Origin: Clostridia bacterium
GTDB lineage: Bacteria; Bacillota; Clostridia; Christensenellales; Pumilibacteraceae
Direction of reading: 5' to 3'
Assembly (NCBI GenBank): GCA_022791915.1
Contig: JAAWAB010000010.1
Location: 1-36,251 of the forward strand
Length of the DNA stretch: 36,251 nt
The notes beneath the pieces were generated by a model that was given only the letters and a program-made list of their open reading frames with translations, had not been told where the DNA came from and did no database searches. Of the stretch, positions 1-8,434 are shown in pieces (position 1 is the stretch's first letter; every line of letters starts with the position of its first letter). Position numbers and translations under genes: made by a program.

Positions 1-109
1 TACTTTATTTTACCATATTATTATGATATTGGCAAGCAATCATTGACAAAAAGTGAAAAAATTGTGACAAAGAAGTAATAAAGCGGGGAGTCCTACTTGA
101 TGAAAAGAT

Positions 110-147
110 AAAGTGTACGCCTATTAAACGATTCGGTGTACACTTTT
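110..147 (+). terminator. Hairpin in the leader of the first lipoprotein gene
   Basis: AAAGTGTAC at 110-118 pairs perfectly with GTACACTTT at 138-146, and the stem can grow inward by two pairs, one of them G-U. The loop is about 15 nt and only four T residues follow. It may be a weak terminator for a gene to the left of the window or a 5' leader structure of the gene starting at 189. No convincing promoter lies between it and the ATG. Confidence 0.4.
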
Positions 148-188
148 GCGATGAAAGTGCATGCGGAAAAGACGGTGGAGAGATAAAA

Positions 189-2228
189 ATGAAAAAACGG
201 AAAATTTTGTTTGCGGTTATATTGTCTGCGCTCACGGTTGCGGTGCTGATGTTGGGCGCATGTAGAATTCCTTTTTTCGGGGACAAAGACGATGGCAGTG
301 GGCAAACATATACCATTATGTATGCTTATAACGACGAAGTGCACACAATCGAAGTGCGCGACGGCGAACTGTATACCATACCCAAACCGTTGCCGCAGAA
401 AGAAGGCTACGATTTTCTCGGATTATTCGATGCCGAAGAAGGGGGAACGCAATACGTTAATTCGCAAGGCGTGTGCCTAACCGAATTTTATGATAAAAAG
501 AATATTGTGTTATATCCGCAATTTGCGGTGCGCAGTTTGCGCATTACGCTTGATTTCGGTAAAGCGCAGGGCAGTGAACAGGAATTTACGGTTCCCATAA
601 GCGAACGGATTCCCCGTTTGCCTGCCGATTTGAGCGCGTCGTTCGAGCGGGACAAATACGAGTTTGCCGGTTGGTTCACGCAAGCCGATTGCGGAGGCGA
701 ACAGGTGGCGGGCGCCGACGGAATAAGCGATAAAATCGCCGATGCGGTGGCGTCGTATGCCGATAAAACGGGAACGCTCAAATTATATGCGGGGTTCCGT
801 GTGCGCACGTTTGCCGTCAATTTTTACGACTGCAAGGATTTTTCGGGCGAATCGTGGGCGGGTGCAATGGCGGCGCCGTTTGAAACGTTGCAAGTGCCTT
901 ACGGTTCGGGCATTATGAGTGCCGCACCCGCAACGCGAGCGAACGGGCAGAAAATTCTTGCCTGGTCGCGTTATGCAAACGGGAGTGAATATACGGGCAC
1001 GATTACGAGCGAAGAAAATTTCTACGTGCGCGAGTACGCAATTCAAATTTCATTCGATACCGACGGGGGTACGCAAATTCCCGCTATGGAAATCAGCAAC
1101 CGCGGCAAAACGGTTGACCTTCCCGACGTGACAAAACCTTGTTATACGCTTACGGCGTGGACGTGCGACGGTTCTGCCGTTACAAGCGGAGAGTTTGTAA
1201 CCAGCGAAAAGAATCTTGTATACAGAGCGGAATGGGAACGGGTGGCATGGTTGGTGTCTTTTTCGGAAGGCTCTACTGCGCAGGAAGTTCCGTTCGGGCA
1301 GTCGTGCGTTTTGCCCGTTGTTTCCCGCACGGGATATTCGTTCGACGGGTGGCAACACGCGGGAAAAACGTATACCGCCACGTTTACGCCTACGACCGAC
1401 AGCGTGCTCACAGCCGTATGGAAAGCAAATACATATACGGTTACACTGAACGCAAACGGCGGCAGCATTTCCACGTCTACGCAAAAGGTGACTTACGGTT
1501 CGGCGTATACGTTGCCGTTACCCGTTTGTAACGGATATATGTTTGACGGTTGGTGCACGTCGGACGGCAAAACACTTTCGGACGCGAACGGCGGCGGAAT
1601 GGGAACTTGGTCGATTGCGAGCGATGTGACGGTGCTTGCACACTGGACAAAACTTTCGGATATCAGTGTGTCGTTTACGGTGCAGAACTGTGCCAACGAT
1701 AACGGATATAATCCCGCAAAACAGGCAAGCGAAGCGGACGACCGCAGTCGGCACAACGGATTCGAAGTGGTGCAGTTGGTGGTGCGCAATGCGAAAAAGC
1801 GGTCGGGCGGAAGTTATTTTGTGCCGCACGGCAATGCGCTTGCGTTCCGATTGGCGGTAATGCAGGACGTAACGGGTTTACCACTGAATAACAATAACGA
1901 AAAGAAGAAAGATATTTGTGCCGATTCGTATAATGGGGCTATATACGGTACCAACATTTCGGGTAAAACAATCAACCGCGGCGCGTACTACGTAAAGATT
2001 TCTTATGCCGATGGCACGAGTGCGGAAACCAACGCTACCAACATTCTGGAAGGGAAAAAGAAGGGCAACGTTATTGATATAGGGATTGCGTCCGACCCGA
2101 ATAAAAAAGTGACCAAAGCGGAAATCGTAGTCGTTTACGAAATATATACGGGTGCGCCCGGTGTTATGGGCATATGGTGGAACGAGTATACGAACTGGCG
2201 GTGTTCCGTAACGCTGAATTTCGATTAA
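189..2228 (+). CDS. Lipoprotein with Listeria/Bacteroides (InlB-type) repeats
   Basis: The 679-residue product begins with a charged stretch, a hydrophobic core and a lipobox LGAC with Cys25 as the lipidation site, so it should be anchored on the outer face of the membrane. The following 450 residues hold several repeats of about 70 residues with the InlB B-repeat pattern (beta strand, then G-Y-x-F-x-G-W or a close variant, then a closing Y-x-A-x-W strand), for example YSFDGW and YMFDGW. The last 190 residues have a different sequence that I do not recognise. Such repeats are usually stalks or adhesion modules on surface proteins; a ligand cannot be read from the sequence. The start is supported by the signal peptide and by GGAGAGA just upstream. 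It is probably cotranscribed with the next lipoprotein 34 nt downstream. Confidence 0.8.
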   Translation: MKKRKILFAVILSALTVAVLMLGACRIPFFGDKDDGSGQTYTIMYAYNDEVHTIEVRDGELYTIPKPLPQKEGYDFLGLFDAEEGGTQYVNSQGVCLTEFYDKKNIVLYPQFAVRSLRITLDFGKAQGSEQEFTVPISERIPRLPADLSASFERDKYEFAGWFTQADCGGEQVAGADGISDKIADAVASYADKTGTLKLYAGFRVRTFAVNFYDCKDFSGESWAGAMAAPFETLQVPYGSGIMSAAPATRANGQKILAWSRYANGSEYTGTITSEENFYVREYAIQISFDTDGGTQIPAMEISNRGKTVDLPDVTKPCYTLTAWTCDGSAVTSGEFVTSEKNLVYRAEWERVAWLVSFSEGSTAQEVPFGQSCVLPVVSRTGYSFDGWQHAGKTYTATFTPTTDSVLTAVWKANTYTVTLNANGGSISTSTQKVTYGSAYTLPLPVCNGYMFDGWCTSDGKTLSDANGGGMGTWSIASDVTVLAHWTKLSDISVSFTVQNCANDNGYNPAKQASEADDRSRHNGFEVVQLVVRNAKKRSGGSYFVPHGNALAFRLAVMQDVTGLPLNNNNEKKKDICADSYNGAIYGTNISGKTINRGAYYVKISYADGTSAETNATNILEGKKKGNVIDIGIASDPNKKVTKAEIVVVYEIYTGAPGVMGIWWNEYTNWRCSVTLNFD

Positions 2229-2262
2229 ACACGGTGAAAATCAAAAAAAGGAGATAGAAGAA

Positions 2263-5200
2263 ATGAAAAGGAAAAAACTGTGGCTTTCGGTTGTGATTGC
2301 GGCAATGTTGGTATGCGCGGTTGCGGGTATAGCGGGTTGCAGCAAGAAAGACGTGGAGGGACTGTATAAGCCTGCGAATCTGACTTATGACGGCGCAAGA
2401 CTCACATGGGACAAAGTGACGCTTGCCGAACACTACACCGTGCAGATTAACGGCGGGGAAGAAAAGCGGGTGAACACCAATCTTTTCACGTACGATGCGA
2501 AAGGCGAAGAATTCGACGCTACGGTCAATGCGGTAATCGGGAAAAAGACGTATGGGATTTCCATGCATTTCATTCCGCTCGACCCCATTGCCAATCTTAC
2601 CGTGGCAAACGACGGCGTGCTCACCTGGGACGAAGTGGCAGGCGCCACGGGTTACCGTATAAGCGTGAACGGCAGCGTGCTTACCACCGACAGCGTGGAA
2701 AACAGATACGCGCCGGAAGCGGGCAATAACCGCATTAAAGTGCGCCCCGTTGTGTCGGGCGATAACAGTTACTACTCGTCGTGGAGCGAAGAAAAGCAGG
2801 TAAACGTGAACGCCGCTCCTTCGTCGGTGCGTTACGACGGCGACGAACTCACTTGGACGGGCAATGCGTTCAACTACGAAGTGACGATTAACGGAGAATC
2901 GCAAACCGTATCGGGTACGAGAATGCGTTACAGTTCGGGCAACTATGATTTTACCGTGCAGGTGAAAGCGCTCGGCGACCATATTACCACGTTTGACTCG
3001 GCAGTGGCGGAAGAAGATTTTCACTACTTGCAACCCGTAACGGGGCTTGTGGTGGAAAGCGGCGTTTTGCACTGGAATGCTGTGGAAAGCGCCGAAGGAT
3101 ATCGCATTAAAATCAACGACGTGGTGCAGCAAAAAACCGTTACCGAGCCGTTATACGACGGTTTGAAAGACGGAATGCAGCTTGTTGTGAGCGTGCAACC
3201 GTACAACAACAGCGGAAACTATTTTTCTTCGTGGACGGATGATATGAATATATACATATTGCCCGCGCCGTCGGCAAAATGGAATCCCGAACTGCAACCC
3301 GACGGCGAAGATCTTAATAACTTTACGTGGGATATTGTGAACGGTGCGGCAGGTTATGCCGTAGAAGTGCAGAAAGACGGCGGTACGCCTTCTGTGCGTA
3401 ATTTTCCTGCCGATATAACGGCGTTTCCGTTTGCGTACGGCGAAGTGGGCGAATATAAAGTGCGCGTGAAAGCGGTTGCGCAAGACGGCTCGAATTATTA
3501 TGATTCCAAATACACCAACGAAATCACGGTAAATCGGCTTGCCGGTCCCAAACAGTCGGGCAACGATTTTGTGGAGAGCGACCCTGCGTCGATAGAAAAA
3601 GGATTCACCGTAAACTATACTGCCGTGGCAGGCGCTACCAACTATCAGTTATATAAAGACGGCGTGCTCATGGAAGGAAAAACGTCTACGGTTACGTCTA
3701 TTTCCGACCGTGACGTTGTAGACCCGCAGAAAACGACCGAGCAGACGTATAATTACATGGTGCGTAGTATGGGCGGTTCGCCGCGCACGGTTGCGGGAAA
3801 AACGGTTGTAACGTTGCCCTGCTTGGAAAAAGATGCGCTTTCGTTTGAAATCAAAGTGCAGGCAATGCCTACCGAGTTTATGATGAACGGATTCAACGCA
3901 ACTTGGTCGCCCGTGAGCGGTGCGAACGGTTACTCCGTGCAATACGACGGACAGTATAAAACGGCAAACGGCTCCGATTGTGATTTGCAAATGTTGGAAG
4001 CGGGGCGTCACGACATATCGGTTTGTACGCGCGGCAACGGCGGCAGAACGCTTGCGTCGCAATATACGGCAACCATTGCGGTGCAACGTTTGGAAGCGCC
4101 GCGCAATATCCGCATTACATACGGCACAGGTAACGGAACGCTGGAATTCAACAGCGTGACAAATGCAAAGAGTTATCAAACGTACATCGGCACCGAGCAA
4201 GAAGCATTGCCCGAAAATGCGGCGAACAATATGTATAATTACATTACGGAACAGGGTACCACACTGCACATGATTGCCGTATGCAACGATTACAATGAGG
4301 AAAAAACGGTTTACTACATGACGAGCAAAGCATCGGAAACAAGACAGTTTATCCGTCTTGCCGCACCCGTATTCCCCGAAGGCGCCATTGCCAACAGCGT
4401 GGAACTTGTGTGGAATGCATCCAAAAATATCAACACGGCGGAATATACGCCTACCTATGAAGTATATGAAAAAGGAGTTATGCAGACGGGAGGTCAGCAG
4501 AACGGTACCAAATTTAACATCGAATATTTAGGCGGTGGCAATCAGTATTCGTTTACTGTTAAGGCGGTAGGAAATAATGTCAAATATCTCGATAGTGCAC
4601 CTTCCGAGCCCATTGTGTTTGAAAAACTTGCTACGCCTACAATCGGAAAGAAAAATAATCGGTATTGCTGGCAAAGCGTTGCGGGTGCGACCGGCTATAC
4701 TATGGAAATCAACGGCAAGAAAGTAACGAATGAACCGCACGTTTCGGGTTCGGAATATACGCTTGCGCCGTTGTTTGAACAAGTAGGAACGCACACTGTT
4801 ACGTTGGTTGCGGTGGGTGACGGCAAGACAACCGTAAACAGCAAGGCGGCAACGCTCTCGCAAGTGGTACAACAATGCACGAAACCCGAATTTACGTATG
4901 CGTATTCGGCAAATCAAGTGGAAACGGGCGGTAAGATTGTGGTGACCGTGAGCAAAACGTCGGCTAATACGTCGGGGTATATTTACGAAATCGGCGGCGA
5001 AACGCTTGCCGTTACAGCGGAAACAACGGCTGAAAAGGTGATGAACAGCGCTGGCTCGTATCAGATTCGCGTGCGCGCGGCAGGCGCCGTATTCGATAAT
5101 CAAGGTACTTACTGGATTGCGTCGCAATGGTCGAGTACGAGTTCTATTGAGTTGCTTGCTCCGCCTTCGGCTAGCACGTTCAAAATCAGTGACGACGGTA

Positions 5201-5412
5201 GAATTAGTTGGACGGGTGGAAACCAACAGGGCTACGAGTACGAAATAGCACGTAATGGCGGAAGTTACGGCGAAACACAGCAAACCTCGGCATCTTTGAT
5301 AACGGTTCCGGGCGGTTTAACGAACAGTCAAATCAAAATCCGTGTGCGGGCAAGAGGGGACGGCACCTCGAAAATCACGTCCGAATGGGTGGAATGGATT
5401 TGGAATAAATAA
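2263..5412 (+). CDS. Large lipoprotein of fibronectin-III-like repeats
   Basis: The 1049-residue product has a signal peptide ending in lipobox IAGC (Cys26) and then about twelve repeats of 80-95 residues covering the whole chain. Each repeat carries a fibronectin III-like signature: a proline-containing linker, a strand with L-x-W, then A-x-G-Y-x-(V/I)-x-(I/V)-N-G, as in TWDEVAGATGYRISVNGS. No enzymatic domain is visible and the protein ends in a repeat, so an extended extracellular stalk or carbohydrate-binding or adhesion protein is the likeliest reading. AAAAGGAGAT lies 7 nt before the ATG, which is strong. The stop codon abuts the ATG of the membrane protein at 5413. Repeat-rich coding sequence of this kind is prone to copy-number change. 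Confidence 0.8.
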   Translation: MKRKKLWLSVVIAAMLVCAVAGIAGCSKKDVEGLYKPANLTYDGARLTWDKVTLAEHYTVQINGGEEKRVNTNLFTYDAKGEEFDATVNAVIGKKTYGISMHFIPLDPIANLTVANDGVLTWDEVAGATGYRISVNGSVLTTDSVENRYAPEAGNNRIKVRPVVSGDNSYYSSWSEEKQVNVNAAPSSVRYDGDELTWTGNAFNYEVTINGESQTVSGTRMRYSSGNYDFTVQVKALGDHITTFDSAVAEEDFHYLQPVTGLVVESGVLHWNAVESAEGYRIKINDVVQQKTVTEPLYDGLKDGMQLVVSVQPYNNSGNYFSSWTDDMNIYILPAPSAKWNPELQPDGEDLNNFTWDIVNGAAGYAVEVQKDGGTPSVRNFPADITAFPFAYGEVGEYKVRVKAVAQDGSNYYDSKYTNEITVNRLAGPKQSGNDFVESDPASIEKGFTVNYTAVAGATNYQLYKDGVLMEGKTSTVTSISDRDVVDPQKTTEQTYNYMVRSMGGSPRTVAGKTVVTLPCLEKDALSFEIKVQAMPTEFMMNGFNATWSPVSGANGYSVQYDGQYKTANGSDCDLQMLEAGRHDISVCTRGNGGRTLASQYTATIAVQRLEAPRNIRITYGTGNGTLEFNSVTNAKSYQTYIGTEQEALPENAANNMYNYITEQGTTLHMIAVCNDYNEEKTVYYMTSKASETRQFIRLAAPVFPEGAIANSVELVWNASKNINTAEYTPTYEVYEKGVMQTGGQQNGTKFNIEYLGGGNQYSFTVKAVGNNVKYLDSAPSEPIVFEKLATPTIGKKNNRYCWQSVAGATGYTMEINGKKVTNEPHVSGSEYTLAPLFEQVGTHTVTLVAVGDGKTTVNSKAATLSQVVQQCTKPEFTYAYSANQVETGGKIVVTVSKTSANTSGYIYEIGGETLAVTAETTAEKVMNSAGSYQIRVRAAGAVFDNQGTYWIASQWSSTSSIELLAPPSASTFKISDDGRISWTGGNQQGYEYEIARNGGSYGETQQTSASLITVPGGLTNSQIKIRVRARGDGTSKITSEWVEWIWNK

Positions 5413-6201
5413 ATGATTGGCGATATCTTATTGAGTTTTTTGTTGCAGATTGCGTTTACGGTGGGCATTATTGTTTTGTTCGGCTTTTTGATTGCGCTCT
5501 GCAACAAAAAATTCTATGCCAATTTCGGCAGTCGGGCATTGCGCGTTTGTTATATTACGGGCGCAATCGGCACGCCGCTACACGAGTCCGCGCATGCGCT
5601 CATGTGCTTGCTGTTCGGACACAAAATAGTGGAAATCAAGTTCTTTCAAATCAATTCGGACGACGGTTGCTTGGGATATGTAAAACATACGTATAATCCC
5701 AAAAACATATATTGCCGTATCGGAAATTTCTTTATCGGCGTTGCGCCCATTGTGTGCATATCCGCCGTGCTCTATCTGTTGGCGTATGTATTATTGCCCG
5801 GATTTGTTTCCGATATTGCGGCAAGCGTGGGCGCTGTGGATTCTGCGGCGGGTTGGGGCGACGCGTTTATTTCCGTGTTCTCGTCGGTTCCCGCATTTTT
5901 TCTCTATGCGGCAACTTGGCAGTGGTGGGTGTTTGTACTTGTGGGAATATTCCTTGCACTGCACATGACGTTAAGCAAGCCCGATATTCAAGGGGCTTGG
6001 AGCGGTATACTATTGTTGCTTGTTGCCGTGTTGATTGCAGACGCGATTTTGGGACTCGTAAGCCCTACATTGTTATCGTCGTTTACCGCAGCGGTAATGA
6101 AAATCGGCAGTTGGCTGTTGAGTTTTTTGGTGTTGGCGCTTTTGATATCGGTGTTGGCGTTACTACTTTCGTTTGTGTTCCGTCTGTGTCGAAGAAAATA
6201 A
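5413..6201 (+). CDS. Polytopic membrane protein with HExxH motif, M50-like
   Basis: This 262-residue protein has five or six hydrophobic segments (about residues 5-30, 104-128, 155-185, 196-222 and 230-256). At the end of an early helix it carries HESAH (residues 57-61), a match to the HExxH zinc-protease signature, in the context TPLHESAHALMCLLFGHK. A later H-M-T-L-S-x-x-D-I-x-G stretch (about 184-195) resembles the second conserved region of site-2-protease-like M50 relatives in Firmicutes. An intramembrane metallopeptidase is therefore plausible, but catalytic activity is inferred from motifs only. The ATG follows the TAA of the lipoprotein gene with no gap and there is no clear Shine-Dalgarno, which suggests translational coupling and a link to the two surface proteins upstream. 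Confidence 0.65.
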   Translation: MIGDILLSFLLQIAFTVGIIVLFGFLIALCNKKFYANFGSRALRVCYITGAIGTPLHESAHALMCLLFGHKIVEIKFFQINSDDGCLGYVKHTYNPKNIYCRIGNFFIGVAPIVCISAVLYLLAYVLLPGFVSDIAASVGAVDSAAGWGDAFISVFSSVPAFFLYAATWQWWVFVLVGIFLALHMTLSKPDIQGAWSGILLLLVAVLIADAILGLVSPTLLSSFTAAVMKIGSWLLSFLVLALLISVLALLLSFVFRLCRRK

Positions 6202-6213
6202 AAACAATTTGCG

Positions 6214-6251
6214 AAAAACAATCGTTTCTTTATACGGAAACGGTTGTTTTT
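6214..6251. terminator. Bidirectional terminator between convergent genes
   Basis: A 14-bp stem (6214-6227 with 6238-6251, one G-U pair) has an A-run on its left flank and a T-run on its right, so it can act on both strands. It lies exactly between the convergent ends of the membrane protein gene and murG. Confidence 0.85.
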
Positions 6252-6252
6252 A

Positions 6253-7305
6253 TTATAGGTTGTTAAACGAATTGAGAAGCTCGGCTATTTTGCGGGTGCC
6301 GTCGGACGACGGGGCGGCTTTCATGGCGTTTATCAGTTTATTGCGATTTTTCAGCAGGGTTGTGGTTTGCGCCACAAGGTTGCCGCACGTCAGTTCGTTT
6401 TGGTCGAGTACTTCTATCATGCCGAGTTTGTGATAGTAGTCTGCGTTTTGTTGTTGGTCGCCGCGGCTGGTATCGCTTTTGGGCAGGGGAATGACGAGCG
6501 CGGGTTTGTGTAGCGCGGTTACTTCGGCAAGCGTGCCCGCGCCTGCGCGGCACACGATACAGTCTGCCCAGGCATAGCAATCCGCCATGTAGTTGCAGAA
6601 TTCGATTCGACGGTAGGTATCGTTCTTTCCGTCGAACGGGTGTTTGCCCGCAATGTGCAACACGTTAAAGTAAACGCATATTTCTTTGAGTGCGCCTTCG
6701 AGCGCTTGGTTGAGTGCGAGCGCGCCCTGACTGCCGCCGAATACCAACAGATTGGGTCTGCCGTTTGCGGGAAAGCGGTGCAGGCGCACGATGTTTTCCG
6801 CGCGTCCGTCGTACAGTTCGCGGCGAATGGGGCTACCTGTGAAAAATCCGTTTTCATACGCTTGGGCAAGCGCGGGAAAAGAAGTGCACACGTATTTGCT
6901 TTTTGTTGCCACAAGGCGATTGGCAAGTCCCATGCTTGTATCCGACTCGTGTATCACAAGCGGGATTTTTTTCTTTGTTGCCGCAATGGCTACGGGGAGC
7001 GCGGCGTATCCGCCTTTGGAGAACACGGCGCGCGGCTGTAATTCTTTGATGAGCTTTTTCGCCTTATTTATTCCGCTCATCAGTACAAACGGCACTTTCA
7101 TATTGGCGGGAGAGAGCGAACGGCGGAATTTAATACAGGGTAATGCGTGAAAGGTAACTTGCGGAAACGCGGACAGCATTTTTTCTTCCATGCCGCCTTT
7201 TTCGCCGCAGTAGTGTACTTCGTAGTTGCGTAAATAGGGCAACAGCGCGATATTGGGCGCAATGTGTCCTGCCGTTCCGCCGCCCGTGAGAATAATGGTA
7301 TTCAT
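6253..7305 (-). CDS. murG: MurG, UDP-GlcNAc:lipid I GlcNAc transferase
   Basis: MurG transfers GlcNAc from UDP-GlcNAc to undecaprenyl-pyrophosphoryl-MurNAc-pentapeptide (lipid I) at the inner face of the membrane, making lipid II for peptidoglycan. The 350-residue length is normal. The N-terminal glycine-rich loop GGGTAGHIAPN, the HESDTSMGLANRL segment, the GGSQGALALN loop and the C-terminal nucleotide-binding region with CRAGAGTLAEV and a D-x-Q-x-x-N-A motif are all present and in order. It stands alone here, outside the usual mur/fts cluster, and is transcribed away from the hydrolase at 7414. A GAGGA sequence sits about 12 nt before its ATG. The divergent promoter of the hydrolase overlaps its first codons. 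Confidence 0.95.
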   Translation of the reverse strand: MNTIILTGGGTAGHIAPNIALLPYLRNYEVHYCGEKGGMEEKMLSAFPQVTFHALPCIKFRRSLSPANMKVPFVLMSGINKAKKLIKELQPRAVFSKGGYAALPVAIAATKKKIPLVIHESDTSMGLANRLVATKSKYVCTSFPALAQAYENGFFTGSPIRRELYDGRAENIVRLHRFPANGRPNLLVFGGSQGALALNQALEGALKEICVYFNVLHIAGKHPFDGKNDTYRRIEFCNYMADCYAWADCIVCRAGAGTLAEVTALHKPALVIPLPKSDTSRGDQQQNADYYHKLGMIEVLDQNELTCGNLVAQTTTLLKNRNKLINAMKAAPSSDGTRKIAELLNSFNNL

Positions 7306-7306
7306 A

Positions 7307-7336
7307 TTGACAAACCGTCCTCGTTTGGGTTATACT
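7307..7336 (+). promoter_or_regulatory. Sigma-A promoter of the alpha/beta hydrolase
   Basis: TTGACA (7307-7312), 18-bp spacer, TATACT (7331-7336); a second TATACT lies at 7338-7343. The -35 box lies only 1 bp outside the murG start codon on the other strand, so the divergent transcription units share this short region. Confidence 0.7.
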
Positions 7337-7413
7337 TTATACTATATGATAGCCGAAACGGAAAAATTATAAACGGGGCGGCAATCTACCCAAAAAGAAA
7401 GAGAGGTAAAATC

Positions 7414-8313
7414 ATGCGAACGGAAACATATACGGCAAAAGACGGGAAAGCGATTTCGCTCAAAATATGGGACGACGTGTCTGCGCCGCGCGGCGTTGTA
7501 CAACTTATTCACGGCATGGCGGAACACGTATCGCGTTATAACGAGTTTGCTACGTTTTTGAACGGCGAAGGGTTTATTGTGGTAGGCGACGACCACCGCG
7601 CGCACGGCGACACCGACCCCGCCGCATTGGGGCTTGCGGGCGAAGGCGATTTGTTTGAAAAGACGGTGGAAGACGAAAAGGGAATTACCGCGCTTGCAAT
7701 CGAGCGCTACGGATTGCCCGTGGTGGTTTTGGGGCACAGTTACGGGTCGTTCCTTACGCAACGGTATCTTACGTTGGGCACGAGCGACATTGCGGGTTGT
7801 ATTCTCATGGGGTCGGCGGCAATGGAAGGATTGGTTGTCAATCTCGGGCGGAAGATTGCCGCAAAGAAGATGAAAAAGGGTAAAAAGGACGAGCGCGGAT
7901 ATTTTTTCGCAAAGCAAACGTTTGTAAAATACGACAAGAAAATCAAAGACGGAATCAACGGCTGGCTTTGCCGCGATAAAGCCGAAGTGGGAAAGTTCAA
8001 TCTGGACCCGCAATGCAATTTTACGTGCAGTAACGGTTTTTATTACTACTTCTTTGGGGGCATGCAGGCAATTGCCCGCGACAGCGGAGAAAAGATTCGC
8101 AAAGATTTACCCTTGCTTATTATATCGGGCGACGCCGACGGCGTAGGCGGCTACGGTAAACTGGTGAAAAAGCTGTATAAGCGTTACACGGGCTTGGGAC
8201 TTTCGCCCGAATTACAACTGATTCCGGGCGCGCGTCACGAGTTGGTGAACGAAACGAACAGGCAGGAAATCTACGAAAAAGTGGCGGCATTCGTTAAAAA
8301 AGCGATTGCGTAG
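7414..8313 (+). CDS. Alpha/beta hydrolase, monoacylglycerol lipase-like
   Basis: A 299-residue serine hydrolase of the S33/monoacylglycerol lipase type (Hydrolase_4). The oxyanion region is IHGMAEH (32-38), followed by DDHRAHG. The nucleophile elbow is GHSYGS with Ser109. The acid is probably Asp242 in SGDADGVGG and the base His275 in GARHELVNE, so the triad is complete. No signal peptide is present, so it should be cytoplasmic and act on a small ester or lipid; the substrate is unknown. The open frame extends upstream to 7264, but ATG 7414 has AAAGAGAGG in place and begins at the usual family N-terminus, while the upstream part overlaps murG and the promoter. Confidence 0.85.
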   Translation: MRTETYTAKDGKAISLKIWDDVSAPRGVVQLIHGMAEHVSRYNEFATFLNGEGFIVVGDDHRAHGDTDPAALGLAGEGDLFEKTVEDEKGITALAIERYGLPVVVLGHSYGSFLTQRYLTLGTSDIAGCILMGSAAMEGLVVNLGRKIAAKKMKKGKKDERGYFFAKQTFVKYDKKIKDGINGWLCRDKAEVGKFNLDPQCNFTCSNGFYYYFFGGMQAIARDSGEKIRKDLPLLIISGDADGVGGYGKLVKKLYKRYTGLGLSPELQLIPGARHELVNETNRQEIYEKVAAFVKKAIA

Positions 8314-8392
8314 AAAAAAAATTTCAAAAAAAATAAAAATTTTTCGGATTTTGCGGGACAAAAGCCTTCTTTGCATTGTTATATAGGTAAAA

Positions 8393-8416
8393 GGGCATGC
8401 AATCTGTTGCATGCCC
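8393..8416 (+). promoter_or_regulatory. Perfect 10-bp hairpin just before the ribosome site
   Basis: GGGCATGCAA (8393-8402), loop TCTG, then TTGCATGCCC (8407-8416). It ends 5 nt before the AAGGAGG ribosome site of the vWA lipoprotein gene. There is no T-run, so it is not a terminator in the usual sense; an mRNA-stabilising or translational control element or a protein site are possible. Confidence 0.55.
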
Positions 8417-8434
8417 CGTAAGGAGGCAAACATC

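Noticed and set aside
43-71. Promoter for the first lipoprotein gene
   Set aside because: TTGACA at 43-48 is good but the -10 at 17 bp is GACAAA, and the 110-147 hairpin lies downstream.
2164-3132. Long open frame on the minus strand inside the lipoprotein gene
   Set aside because: It is antisense to a well-supported repeat protein, has no ribosome site or recognisable domain, and arises from biased codon use.
7264-7413. N-terminal extension of the alpha/beta hydrolase
   Set aside because: It overlaps murG and the hydrolase's own promoter, and the family N-terminus starts at 7414 after a ribosome site.
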